Both the position numbers and the translations under genes were made by a program. Positions 24,542 through 35,636 of a stretch of DNA of 64,000 bases are shown here, in pieces. This stretch comes from Pseudomonas laurylsulfativorans. GTDB taxonomy: Bacteria > Pseudomonadota > Gammaproteobacteria > Pseudomonadales > Pseudomonadaceae. The notes below the pieces were generated by a model. It was not told the origin of the DNA and searched no databases. It saw only the letters and a list, made by a program, of their open reading frames with translations. The stretch lies in contig NZ_MUJK01000001.1 in NCBI RefSeq assembly GCF_002906155.1, forward strand, positions 806,001 through 870,000, given 5' to 3'. Numbering within the stretch: the stretch's first letter is position 1; each line of letters opens with the position of its first letter.

Positions 24542-26497
24542 ATGACAACACCCGCCTTCGCGCACCTGTTCGAACCCCTGGAGATCCGTGGCAAGCGCCT
24601 GAAAAACCGCATCATGTCCAGCGGTCACGACACGTCGATGCCCACCGACAACCTGGTCAATGAGCAATTGATCGCCTATCACCGGGCGCGTGCCGAAGGC
24701 GGTGCCGGGCTGATCGTGCTGCAAGTGGCCGGCGTGCACGACAGTGCGCGCTACACCTCCCACGTGCTGATGGCCACCGACGATGCGTGCATCGAGGGTT
24801 ACCGCAAACTGGCGCAAACCTGCCATGCCCACGGCACCGTGGTGTTGTCCCAGGTGTTCCATCCGGGGCGGGAAATCATGGAGTCCAGCGATGGCCTGCT
24901 GGCGGTGGCCTACTCCGCCTCGTCGGTGCCCAACGAACGCTTCCGGGTGATGCCCCGCGCGCTGGATCAGGCGATGATCGACGAGATTGTCGGCGGATAC
25001 GCCGCTGCCGCCCGACGCCTGCATCAGGCCGGGATCGATGGCGTTGAAGTGGTCGCCAGCCATGGTTACCTGCCAGCGCAATTCATCAATCCACGGGTCA
25101 ACCGGCGTACGGACGGCTACAACGGTGAGCTGGAACAGCGTTTGCGGTTTCTGCGCGAAGTCATCGCCGCTGTGCGTGCGGCGACGGACGAGCAGTTCAT
25201 CGTCGGCCTGCGCATCTCCGCCGACGAGCGCGACCCGGAAGGCCTGACCGAAGACGAATCCCTGGCCGCCGTACAGCTGCTGCAAACGCAGCTCGATTAC
25301 GTGCACATCGTCGCCGGCACCTCGGCATCCCTTGGCGGCGCGGTGCACATCGTGCCACCGATGGCGATCGAAGCGGCCTACCTGGCCAAGGAAGCCGGGA
25401 CATTCAAGGCCTGTCTGGACATTCCATTGTTCGTCACCGGGCGCATCAACCAACCCCAGGAAGCCGAGCTGATCCTGGCTCGCGGCCAGGCCGATGTATG
25501 TGGCATGACCCGGGCGCTGATCTGCGATCCACAAATGCCCAACAAGACCGACACCGGCCACGTCGAAGACGTGCGGGCGTGCATTGCCTGCAACCAGGCC
25601 TGCATCGGCCACTTCCACAAAGGCTTGCCGATTTCCTGCATCCAGCACCCGGAAACCGGGCGCGAGCTGATCTTCGGCGAACGCCGACAAGCGCCACAGC
25701 GCAAACGCATCATGATTGCAGGCGGCGGCCCGGCCGGGATGAAAGCCGCCACCGTCGCGGCCCAGCGCGGCCATGACGTGACCCTGTACGAAGCCAGTTC
25801 GCAACTGGGCGGCCAGGTGTTGCTCGCGCAGTTGCTGCCACGACGCAGCGAGTTCGGCGGTGCCAGCACCAACCTGCAGCGGGAAATGCAACTGGCCGGC
25901 GTGCGCGTGGTCCGCAACACCCGGGTCGACCGCGCGCTGGTGGAGCAGGAAAAACCGGACATGGTGATCGTCGCTACCGGTGCGGAGCCGTACTGGCCAG
26001 CCTTCGAGCGCGGCGGTGAATTGCAGGTGGTGGATGCCTGGCAGGTGTTGCGCGACGAGGTACAGATCGGCCGTTCAGTGGTGGTGGTCGACTGGCGCTG
26101 CGACTGGATCGGCCCCGGCATCGCCGAGCGTCTGGTTCGTGCCGGACATCAGGTGCAACTGGCGGTCAACGGCACCCATTGCGGGGAAAACCTGCCGCTG
26201 TACGTGCGCGATCAACTGGCCGGCGAGCTGCACAAGCTGGGCGTGCCGATCACGCCATACGCGCGGCTGTATGGCTGCGATGACAACACGGTCTACCTGC
26301 AACACACCGCCAGTGGCGAACCGATGCTGATGGAGAACATCGATACGCTGGTGCTGTGCCAGGGGCACCAACCGTTGGATACCTTGGGCGCCGAGTTGCA
26401 AGGATTGGTGGAGTTTCGCCGCATCGGCGACTGCCTGGCGCCGCGCACCGCCGAAGAAGCGATTTATGAAGGTCTGAAGGTCGCGTGGGAGCTCTGA
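24542..26497 (+). CDS. FMN/FAD iron-sulfur oxidoreductase, dienoyl-CoA reductase/DgcA-like
   Basis: A 651-residue protein of the old yellow enzyme/trimethylamine dehydrogenase class. The N-terminal TIM barrel (about 1-340) begins FEPLEIRGKRLKNRI and includes VVASHGYLPAQFINPRVNRR. A 4Fe-4S site follows with C347, C350, C354 and C366 (CxxCx3Cx11C). The C-terminal half carries dinucleotide folds, the first at IMIAGGGPAGMKAA. The start at 24542 is chosen because upstream codons are REP sequence. Close relatives demethylate dimethylglycine or other N-methyl amines; 2,4-dienoyl-CoA reductase is the other option. The binding protein and cupin regulator alongside favour a small amine substrate (inference). 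Confidence 0.9.
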   Translation: MTTPAFAHLFEPLEIRGKRLKNRIMSSGHDTSMPTDNLVNEQLIAYHRARAEGGAGLIVLQVAGVHDSARYTSHVLMATDDACIEGYRKLAQTCHAHGTVVLSQVFHPGREIMESSDGLLAVAYSASSVPNERFRVMPRALDQAMIDEIVGGYAAAARRLHQAGIDGVEVVASHGYLPAQFINPRVNRRTDGYNGELEQRLRFLREVIAAVRAATDEQFIVGLRISADERDPEGLTEDESLAAVQLLQTQLDYVHIVAGTSASLGGAVHIVPPMAIEAAYLAKEAGTFKACLDIPLFVTGRINQPQEAELILARGQADVCGMTRALICDPQMPNKTDTGHVEDVRACIACNQACIGHFHKGLPISCIQHPETGRELIFGERRQAPQRKRIMIAGGGPAGMKAATVAAQRGHDVTLYEASSQLGGQVLLAQLLPRRSEFGGASTNLQREMQLAGVRVVRNTRVDRALVEQEKPDMVIVATGAEPYWPAFERGGELQVVDAWQVLRDEVQIGRSVVVVDWRCDWIGPGIAERLVRAGHQVQLAVNGTHCGENLPLYVRDQLAGELHKLGVPITPYARLYGCDDNTVYLQHTASGEPMLMENIDTLVLCQGHQPLDTLGAELQGLVEFRRIGDCLAPRTAEEAIYEGLKVAWEL

Positions 26498-26538
26498 GGC
26501 TGTTTATACTCCGGGGTCTTAACGGCTAACACCACCCC

Positions 26539-26640
26539 CTGTAGGAGCGAGCCTGCTCGCGATGGACCCGAGAACACCGCTGGGTGTCAGGCTTCCAGCG
26601 TTATCGTTAGCGACCATCGCGAGCAGGCTCGCTCCTACAG
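26539..26640. repeat. REP inverted pair
   Basis: CTGTAGGAGCGAGCCTGCTCGCG faces CGCGAGCAGGCTCGCTCCTACAG. It is the GCGAGC-core subtype. It fills most of the gap between the flavoprotein and XRE-cupin genes. Confidence 0.92.
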
Positions 26641-26674
26641 GGGGTCTGGTCCCCTTCCCGGTTCGGAATCCTTC

Positions 26675-27271
26675 ATGAGCACCAACAGCAAGACCCAGCC
26701 CGCATCAGGCAGCGCCGAACCGCATTTCCTCGGCACGCGCATTCGCGGCCTGCGCAAACGCCGGGGCATGACTCTGGCGGAGCTGGCGCAACAGAGCGAA
26801 CTCACCGCCGGCTACATCAGCCAGCTGGAACGCAACCTCGCTTATCCATCGATCCCGGCGCTGTTCAACATTGCCCGCAGTCTCGGCGTCACCATCCAGT
26901 GGTTCTTCGCCAGTGAAGCGGTCACCGCACCTGAAGACGACGGCATCGTGGTACGCAAGCACAGCCGCCTGAACGTGCATTACGAAGACGGCATCGTCGA
27001 CCAGTTGCTGACCCCGCAAGCCAATCGCCAACTGGAAATGCTCCACTCGCGTTTCCCGCCAGGCACTTACAGCCAGCAAAGCTACAGCCACGACGGTGAA
27101 GAAGCCGGTTACCTGCTGTCCGGCAGCTTCGAGTTGTGGGTCGGCGAACGCCATTTCCAGCTCAATGAAGGCGACAGTTTCAGCTTTTCCAGCCAGCAAC
27201 CGCACCGCTACGGCAATCCCGGCGAGGTGGATGCGGTGGTGATCTGGGTGATTACGCCGCCGACGTTTTAA
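26675..27271 (+). CDS. XRE-family regulator with C-terminal cupin domain
   Basis: A 198-residue regulator: helix-turn-helix about residues 15-75 (GMTLAELAQQSELTAGYISQ, then LERNLAYPSIPAL) and a cupin sensor domain about 110-190 (GEEAGYLLSGSFELWV, SFSFSSQQPHRYGNPG). Relatives such as PuuR govern amine or amino acid catabolic genes and respond to a small ligand in the cupin barrel. It lies on the same strand 177 bases after the flavoprotein gene and ends tail-to-tail with the AraC gene, the stop codons overlapping by 4 bases. It is the probable local regulator of the 22.2-26.5 kb cluster. Confidence 0.9.
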   Translation: MSTNSKTQPASGSAEPHFLGTRIRGLRKRRGMTLAELAQQSELTAGYISQLERNLAYPSIPALFNIARSLGVTIQWFFASEAVTAPEDDGIVVRKHSRLNVHYEDGIVDQLLTPQANRQLEMLHSRFPPGTYSQQSYSHDGEEAGYLLSGSFELWVGERHFQLNEGDSFSFSSQQPHRYGNPGEVDAVVIWVITPPTF

Positions 27272-28200
27272 CGTCGGCCGCGCCCGGTTGGCTGCGAGAC
27301 GCTCGCACGCTTGAGGGTGTCGCTCGGCAATTCCTTGAACAGCGCGCGATAGCTGCTGGAGAATCGCCCCAGGTGCCAGAACGACCAGTGCATGGCCACT
27401 TCAGCCACAGTGGTTTGCGTCGGCGTGCGGCTGAGCAATTCGCGGTGGGCGCTGTTGAGCCGGCGCAGGCGCAGCCATTGGGTTGGCGCCATGCCGGTGT
27501 AGGTCTTGAACGCGTGCTGCAACTGGCGCAGTGAAACCCCGGCAACCTGGGACAGTTCCAGCAGGTTGAGGTGTTCTTCCGGCGTATCTGCCGCCCATTC
27601 CCCCACCCGTTTCATGATCGCCCGCTCTCCGGCACGGCGCTGCAATGCGCCCTGGTCGAGGCCGACACAGGCGTTGTCGAGGATGAACAGGCAATCTTCC
27701 AGCAGTTGCTGGGTCAGCGCTTCGCGGCTCGGCGGATCGAAGGTCTGCGACAGCCGCGTCAAGGTTCCGCTGAGCCAACGGCAGAACAGCGCGTTCTGCT
27801 GGGAGTTGAGCGGCGCCAGGAACAGCCCTTCGAGCCGGGCGATGTCCAGGCTATGACGCTTTACGAACTCCGGACCGAACACCACGGCGATTTCCTGGTA
27901 GTTCTCCGGGGTGATCCAGATGTTGCGGCTTTCGCCATTCAACACGTACAGCGCGTTGTCGCCGCGATCGAAACAGAACGACAGCGAACCCTGGGGCGCA
28001 CTGAAATTCTGCTCGACGCGGGTGTTCATCGACTCTTCGTAAATCTCCACGCCCTGCAGATCCAGATAACGCACCAAACCCGCGAAATGCCCCGGCGACA
28101 TCTGTTGGTAATGCTGTGTCCAGCCCGGTGTGGCGCGGATTTGCTCGGCGACATCGGCGGTGTTGAACGCTTGGACCTGGAGTGAATTGGAACCTGTCAT
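27268..28200 (-). CDS. AraC-family regulator, EutR-like
   Basis: A 310-residue protein with an N-terminal sensing domain (PGHFAGLVRYLDLQGVEIYEE) resembling the ethanolamine regulator EutR and a C-terminal AraC double helix-turn-helix (NLLELSQVAGVSLRQLQHAF, then FWHLGRFSSSYRALF). It is divergent from the gamma-glutamylpolyamine synthetase gene, with 162 bases between the starts, so it is the likely activator of that polyamine set. A small inverted repeat CGCAC/GTGCG (28213-28229) sits just upstream of its own start and could be an operator. No eut genes are in the window. Confidence 0.87.
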   Translation of the reverse strand: MTGSNSLQVQAFNTADVAEQIRATPGWTQHYQQMSPGHFAGLVRYLDLQGVEIYEESMNTRVEQNFSAPQGSLSFCFDRGDNALYVLNGESRNIWITPENYQEIAVVFGPEFVKRHSLDIARLEGLFLAPLNSQQNALFCRWLSGTLTRLSQTFDPPSREALTQQLLEDCLFILDNACVGLDQGALQRRAGERAIMKRVGEWAADTPEEHLNLLELSQVAGVSLRQLQHAFKTYTGMAPTQWLRLRRLNSAHRELLSRTPTQTTVAEVAMHWSFWHLGRFSSSYRALFKELPSDTLKRASVSQPTGRGRR

Positions 28201-28362
28201 GGGACGACCTTACGCACTCTTTTGGTGCGCTTTGTGCTGCTTAAAGTGGATAGATGGAACCGCAAGGCTCGCCCAAGATAGACCTCAACGCGCTACAGGG
28301 GAAGTGTCCGGCGGATGAAACCGGTCTCTCCTGGCGTTAATAAAACCAATAACGAGGTCTTT

Positions 28363-29721
28363 ATGAATGTCCCTTTCGATCAGCTGTTCACTTGGCTGAA
28401 AGATCACAAGATTACCGAAGTCGAGTGCGTCGTCAGCGACCTGACCGGCATTGCACGCGGCAAAATTGCACCGACCAACAAGTTCCTGCATGAGCGAGGC
28501 ATGCGCCTGCCGGAAAGTGTCCTTCTGCAAACGGTAACCGGGGACTTTGTCGACGACGACATCTACTACGACCTGCTCGACCCGGCCGATATCGACATGG
28601 TCTGCAAGCCGGATGCCGACGCCGTTTATGTGGTGCCGTGGGCCATCGAGCCGACCGCCATCGTGATCCACGACACCTTCGACAAGTTCGGCAACCCGAT
28701 CGAACTGTCGCCGCGCAACGTGCTGAAAAAAGTCCTGCAGCTGTACACCGACAAAGGCTGGCGGCCGATTGTCGCGCCGGAAATGGAGTTCTACCTGACC
28801 CAGCGCTGCGAAGACCCTGATCTGCCGCTCAAGGCACCGATGGGCCGTTCGGGCCGTGCCGAAAGCGGTCGCCAGTCGTTCTCCATCGACGCGGCCAACG
28901 AATTCGACCCGCTGTTCGAAGACGTCTACGACTGGTGCGAACTGCAAGGCCTGGACCTCGACACGCTGATCCACGAAGACGGCCCGGCGCAGATGGAAAT
29001 CAACTTCCGTCATGGCAACGCACTGGACCTGGCTGACCAGATCACCGTGTTCAAGCGCACCATGCGTGAAGCGGCGCTCAAGCACAACGTGGCGGCCACC
29101 TTCATGGCCAAGCCGGTCGGCGACGAGCCAGGCAGCGCCATGCACATTCACCAGAGCGTGGTGGACATTGCCACCGGCCAGCCGATCTTTGCCGATGCCA
29201 ATGGCAACATGAGCGAGCTGTTCTTGCATCACATCGGCGGCTTGCAGAAATACATCCCGAAAGTGCTGCCGATGTTCGCGCCGAACGTCAACTCGTTCCG
29301 CCGCTTCCTGCCGGACACCTCGGCACCGGTGAACGTCGAATGGGGCGAAGAAAACCGCACCGTCGGCCTGCGCGTGCCGACCTCCAGTCCGGACGCGATG
29401 CGCGTGGAAAACCGTCTGCCAGGCGCCGACGCCAACCCGTACCTGGCCATCGCCGCCAGCCTGCTGTGCGGTTACCTGGGCATGGTCGAGCGCATCGAGC
29501 CGAGTGCCGCGGTACAGGGCCGCGCCTATGAGCGTCGCAACCTGCGCCTGCCGATCACCATCGAGGACGCCCTGACCCAGATGGAAGAATGCGACACCAT
29601 CAGCCGCTACTTGGGCAGCAAGTTCGTGCGGGGCTATGTCGCGGTCAAACGCGCCGAGCACGAGAACTTCAAGCGCGTGATCAGTTCGTGGGAGCGTGAG
29701 TTCCTGATGCTCAGCGTCTGA
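28363..29721 (+). CDS. Gamma-glutamylpolyamine synthetase, glutamine synthetase family
   Basis: A 452-residue glutamine synthetase-like enzyme of the PuuA/SpuI/GlnA-like group. Metal and ATP-site blocks are APEMEFYLTQ, GPAQMEINFRHGNALDLADQ, GSAMHIHQSV and ENRLPGADANPYLA. It ligates glutamate to an amine (putrescine or another polyamine) using ATP, the first step of glutamylated polyamine breakdown. The start at 28363 has GAGG 5 bases upstream; the longer frame adds 16 codons without an RBS. It is followed by a polyamine-type binding protein and an FAD oxidase that would act next. It lacks the Tyr-adenylylation region expected of housekeeping GlnA. Confidence 0.9.
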   Translation: MNVPFDQLFTWLKDHKITEVECVVSDLTGIARGKIAPTNKFLHERGMRLPESVLLQTVTGDFVDDDIYYDLLDPADIDMVCKPDADAVYVVPWAIEPTAIVIHDTFDKFGNPIELSPRNVLKKVLQLYTDKGWRPIVAPEMEFYLTQRCEDPDLPLKAPMGRSGRAESGRQSFSIDAANEFDPLFEDVYDWCELQGLDLDTLIHEDGPAQMEINFRHGNALDLADQITVFKRTMREAALKHNVAATFMAKPVGDEPGSAMHIHQSVVDIATGQPIFADANGNMSELFLHHIGGLQKYIPKVLPMFAPNVNSFRRFLPDTSAPVNVEWGEENRTVGLRVPTSSPDAMRVENRLPGADANPYLAIAASLLCGYLGMVERIEPSAAVQGRAYERRNLRLPITIEDALTQMEECDTISRYLGSKFVRGYVAVKRAEHENFKRVISSWEREFLMLSV

Positions 29722-29735
29722 GTCCCCGACATCCT

Positions 29736-29827
29736 CTGTAGGAGCTGGCTTGCCAGCGATGAGGCCGGCACATCCAACATTGTTGTTGCCTGACAGGCCG
29801 CCATCGCTGGTAAGCCAGCTCCTACAG
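29736..29827. repeat. REP inverted pair
   Basis: CTGTAGGAGCTGGCTTGCCAGC faces GCTGGTAAGCCAGCTCCTACAG. It is the GCTGGC-core subtype. It separates the synthetase gene from the binding-protein gene and is the last REP before a gap of about 32 kb. Confidence 0.92.
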
Positions 29828-29858
29828 GGGTGTGGTGAATTCCTATAGATCCCAATAA

Positions 29859-32263
<2,405 letters not shown>

Positions 32264-32314
32264 CCAGCGGGCGCCTGAGACGAGTCGACCCTCGCCTCAG
32301 GTGTCCCGTAGGGC

Positions 32315-33967
32315 CTATTGCGGCATCGGAATGTTAACGCCCTCCTTCTGCAAATCCTCCCGAACCGACTGGAATTTCTGATACTTGGACAATTCGATCG
32401 GCCCGTCATAGCCCATGCTTTGCAGCTTGCGTGGCGGGTATTTGATGTAGGTCTGCATCAGCTTGTTGATCGCCAGGCTGATCGGCACCATGGTCCAGGT
32501 GCGCTCGGTAACGTTACTCATGAAGATGTCGTAGCGCTCCTGTGGATCTTGCAACAAGTCAAAGACTTGCGGTACGACTGCCACGTACTTCGACTCCCCT
32601 TTCCAGCCCAGGTTGGTGTCCACGGCCAAGCCGCCGGTCGGTACACCATTGTCGCCACGCAGGTTGAACACGGCCTTGTAGTTGCCTACGCGGGCCGCCC
32701 CCGGCGACAACTCGTTTTCGGTGAAGTAGAACCACTCTTTACGTGGGTCGGGGCCAGTGCCGGTGATCACAGGGGTCATGTCGTAGCTGTCGAACATGAT
32801 CGGCTGACCTTCGCGATCCTTCTCCGGCAACTTGATACCGGCCACCGAGGCGAAGGTCGCCATCAGATCGAGACCGCCGAGAATGTCGTGGTTCTTGGCG
32901 TTTGGCTTGATTTTTCCGGGCCAGGCCATGATCGCCGGGACCCGGTTACCGCCCTCGCGCACGGTACCCTTGGTGCCACGAAATGGCGTGTAGCCGGCAT
33001 CCGGGTAAACGTCCTGCCAGGCACCGTTGTCAGTGGTGTAGACCACCAGCGTGTTCTTATCCAGGCCCAGTGCCCTGAGCTTGTCCAGGATATGGCCGAT
33101 GCGCGTATCCAGTTCGACCACCGAATCGGCGTACTTGGACTTGGAGATCGACTTGTGGACGAACTCCGGTGCGGGCAGGTTCGGTTGGTGCACTTTCATG
33201 AAGTTGACGTTGATGAAGAAGGGCTTGTCGGATTTGGCGGCGGTGTCGAGGAATTCCAGTGCGGCCTTCTCGACATAGCTGTCGAAGAACGGAATGCCGA
33301 CTACACCGGGCTTGCCGTCGACGACAGGTGTATCGACATACTGGCCGTTGATCTTGAACTCTTCGACCGGCTTCTCCCCGGCCTTGCCCGAGAGTGCACC
33401 CTTGGTCACCTGGGCAAACATTGCCCGTGTATCCGGGTCCATGTCGGGGAACCAGGTTGGGTCGGCGTAGGTATAGGCATTGAGGTGATAGAGGCCGACG
33501 TACTTCATCACGTCGTAGCCCTGGGCATTGGGCAGTGCATAGTCGGCTTCACCCAGGTGCCACTTGCCGGTGAAGTAGGTCTCGTAGCCGCCGGTCTTGA
33601 GCACCGAGGCCAGCGTCCACTCGGCGGCCGGCAAACCACCACCCTGGCCCTGGAAAGCCACGGTGGTCATGCCGCTGCGATTGGGGATGCGTCCGGTCTG
33701 CATGGCGGCGCGACCGGGTGTGCAGCTCGGTTGCGCATAGAAGGAGTAGAAGGTCGTACCTTCAGCGGCCAGTTGGTCGATGCTGGGGGTCGGCATGCCT
33801 CGGCCGACACCGCCACCATACGGCCCCAGATCACCGTAACCGGTGTCATCGGAAACGATGAACAGGATATTGGGCTTTTCCGATTGTGCGGCTTGAGCGA
33901 TACCGTTGAGTGCTATCAATAACGAACAGGCAATGAATAACCTGGAGCGATGCGGGAGCCTTTTCAT
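32315..33967 (-). CDS. Exported arylsulfatase
   Basis: A 550-residue type I sulfatase. It has a signal peptide (MKRLPHRSRLFIACSLLIAL, ending AQAAQS), the metal-binding ILFIVSDDTGYGDLG (D40, D41) and the sulfatase signature SCTPGRAAMQTGR with C82, the residue normally converted to formylglycine. It hydrolyses sulfate esters, probably in the periplasm, to supply sulfur. AAGGAAGG lies upstream of the ATG. It is a single gene, convergent with the polyamine oxidase gene. No formylglycine-generating enzyme or anaerobic maturase gene is nearby. The well-known P. aeruginosa arylsulfatase has no signal peptide as I recall, so this is a different branch. Confidence 0.92.
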   Translation of the reverse strand: MKRLPHRSRLFIACSLLIALNGIAQAAQSEKPNILFIVSDDTGYGDLGPYGGGVGRGMPTPSIDQLAAEGTTFYSFYAQPSCTPGRAAMQTGRIPNRSGMTTVAFQGQGGGLPAAEWTLASVLKTGGYETYFTGKWHLGEADYALPNAQGYDVMKYVGLYHLNAYTYADPTWFPDMDPDTRAMFAQVTKGALSGKAGEKPVEEFKINGQYVDTPVVDGKPGVVGIPFFDSYVEKAALEFLDTAAKSDKPFFINVNFMKVHQPNLPAPEFVHKSISKSKYADSVVELDTRIGHILDKLRALGLDKNTLVVYTTDNGAWQDVYPDAGYTPFRGTKGTVREGGNRVPAIMAWPGKIKPNAKNHDILGGLDLMATFASVAGIKLPEKDREGQPIMFDSYDMTPVITGTGPDPRKEWFYFTENELSPGAARVGNYKAVFNLRGDNGVPTGGLAVDTNLGWKGESKYVAVVPQVFDLLQDPQERYDIFMSNVTERTWTMVPISLAINKLMQTYIKYPPRKLQSMGYDGPIELSKYQKFQSVREDLQKEGVNIPMPQ

Positions 33968-34386
33968 GTTGACCTTCCTTTTATCGGCGGAATCCTGGTC
34001 GACTACTTGTTCATGAGGTAGTCAATGACCGGACCCTGATGAGTTTTCCCCAAACCATGCCCCTGGAAAGTTCAAGGAGGACAACTGACCCGGTAATAGA
34101 ACTCCCGTCACTACTCAAGGCACCCGCAAAAGCCTAGCCCGTTATTTTTTGATGCGCGCAGGGCCGACAGTGGATTTCCCGGTCGCTCGTCGCTTTTGTC
34201 ACATGACGCACCAAGTGGGTCGTTGCGCCAAGCGTGAGGCGAACAATGTGAACTGCCGATCGGACCTGATCCGCTGGCGTGTTGTGCTTGCTGTGTCCTT
34301 GTTTTGACTTTCTATTTGCTCAATCGCAAGTCACTTCTATATTGAGGGGGTGCTCTGAACTTCCTGCCACTTGTTGAGCTTGTCCC
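33968..34386. other. Divergent intergenic region
   Basis: This 419-base gap separates the arylsulfatase gene (minus) and the pqi operon (plus). It must hold both promoters. The 100 bases before pqiA are AT-richer. I see no REP, no strong inverted repeat and no convincing gene. Confidence 0.55.
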
Positions 34387-34983
34387 ATGGCAACTACCGA
34401 TCAGCTGATCATCTGCGAGCACTGCGACAGCGTTTACCACAAAGTCACGCTCGCCAAACATCAGAAAACCTTGTGCACACGCTGCGGCGGCGTGCTTCAG
34501 CGCTATAACGGCCTCACGGTGGAGCAACGTCTTGCGTTGACCTTCACCGCGCTCATGCTCTGGATTTTCGCCAATTTCTACCCGGTGATGAGCATCAACC
34601 TCAAAGGCGTAAAAAACAGCGCAACACTCTGGGACTCGGTGCTGGCCCTGAGCATGGGGCCTATCACCTTCATCGCCATGGTGGCAGCGATCGCCATGAT
34701 CATCGCGCCGATCTTCCAGTTGCTGCTGCTGATCTGGGTGCTGGGCTTCGCCCTCTGCGGGCAACGCGCGCCCGGCTTCAAGGTCTGCATGCGCTGGCTG
34801 GAAACCTTGAGGCCCTGGAGCATGCTCGAAGTCTGCCTGCTGGGCGCCATGGTCGCGGTGATCAAACTCGCCGGACTGCTTGATGTGCTGCCCGGCATAG
34901 GGTTGTTCGCCCTGGCGGTACTGAGCCTGATGATGATCCGCATTGCCGGGCGCGACATTCGCGAACTGTGGGACATGGTATGA
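34387..34983 (+). CDS. pqiA1: PqiA-like membrane protein, N-terminal half equivalent
   Basis: A 198-residue inner-membrane protein with about four TM segments and an N-terminal zinc-ribbon-like pair of cysteine motifs (ICEHCDS and LCTRCGG). It corresponds to one half of E. coli PqiA, which is a single protein of about 417 residues with two such halves. PqiABC moves lipids between inner and outer membranes. The next gene, encoding the second half, overlaps its stop by 4 bases (ATGA). Confidence 0.87.
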   Translation: MATTDQLIICEHCDSVYHKVTLAKHQKTLCTRCGGVLQRYNGLTVEQRLALTFTALMLWIFANFYPVMSINLKGVKNSATLWDSVLALSMGPITFIAMVAAIAMIIAPIFQLLLLIWVLGFALCGQRAPGFKVCMRWLETLRPWSMLEVCLLGAMVAVIKLAGLLDVLPGIGLFALAVLSLMMIRIAGRDIRELWDMV

Positions 34984-35636
34984 GCACGCCTCCTTACGCC
35001 GACGAGCTCAACCTGTGCCTGTGTCATACCTGCGGGCTCGCCTGCGACATGACTGACGAACCTCACGAGTGCGAGCGTTGCGGTGCACCGTTGCACCGGC
35101 GCAAAACCAATTCGCTGACCCGCACCTGGGCCTACATGCTCGCGGCCCTGGTGTTCTACATCCCGGCAAACCTGTTGCCGGTGATGAACACCCAAATGGT
35201 CGGCAACGGTGCCGACAGCACGATCATGAGCGGCGTGCTGGAGTTCTGGGAGGCCGGGGCCTGGGACATCGCCCTGATCATTTTCATTGCCAGTATCGCG
35301 GTGCCGGGCATCAAGTTCGTCGCCATCACATTGCTGTTGGTGACTGTGCAACGCGACAGCGAGTGGGCACGTAAAGAGCGCTCGACGCTGTACCGATTCG
35401 TCGAGGTCATCGGCTACTGGTCGATGCTCGATGTGATCGTGGTCGCCCTGGTGGCCTCGCTGGTGAAATTCCAGGCGCTGGCCGACATTGAACCGCGCCC
35501 GGGCATTCTGTTTTTTGGTCTGGTCGTGGTGTTCACCATGCTCTCGGCAATGAGTTTCGATCCCCGCATGATCTGGGATAAAGAACGGGGAAACCCACAC
35601 AATGAGGAGGTCACGGATGAAGTCACAAGCCACTGA
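34980..35636 (+). CDS. pqiA2: PqiA-like membrane protein, C-terminal half equivalent
   Basis: A 218-residue inner-membrane protein with the same architecture as its upstream neighbour: cysteine motifs LCHTCGLACDM and CERCGAPLHRR followed by about four TM helices (YMLAALVFYIPANLLPVMNT). The start at 34980 overlaps the previous stop. It ends 20 bases inside the pqiB gene. It is likely to associate with its neighbour to rebuild a full PqiA. Confidence 0.87.
   Translation: MSTPPYADELNLCLCHTCGLACDMTDEPHECERCGAPLHRRKTNSLTRTWAYMLAALVFYIPANLLPVMNTQMVGNGADSTIMSGVLEFWEAGAWDIALIIFIASIAVPGIKFVAITLLLVTVQRDSEWARKERSTLYRFVEVIGYWSMLDVIVVALVASLVKFQALADIEPRPGILFFGLVVVFTMLSAMSFDPRMIWDKERGNPHNEEVTDEVTSH

Noticed and set aside
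24224..25891. N-terminal 555-codon extension of the PotD-like protein
   Set aside because: The true start at 24223 has an RBS and signal peptide. The extension runs antisense to the flavoprotein gene and through a REP pair.
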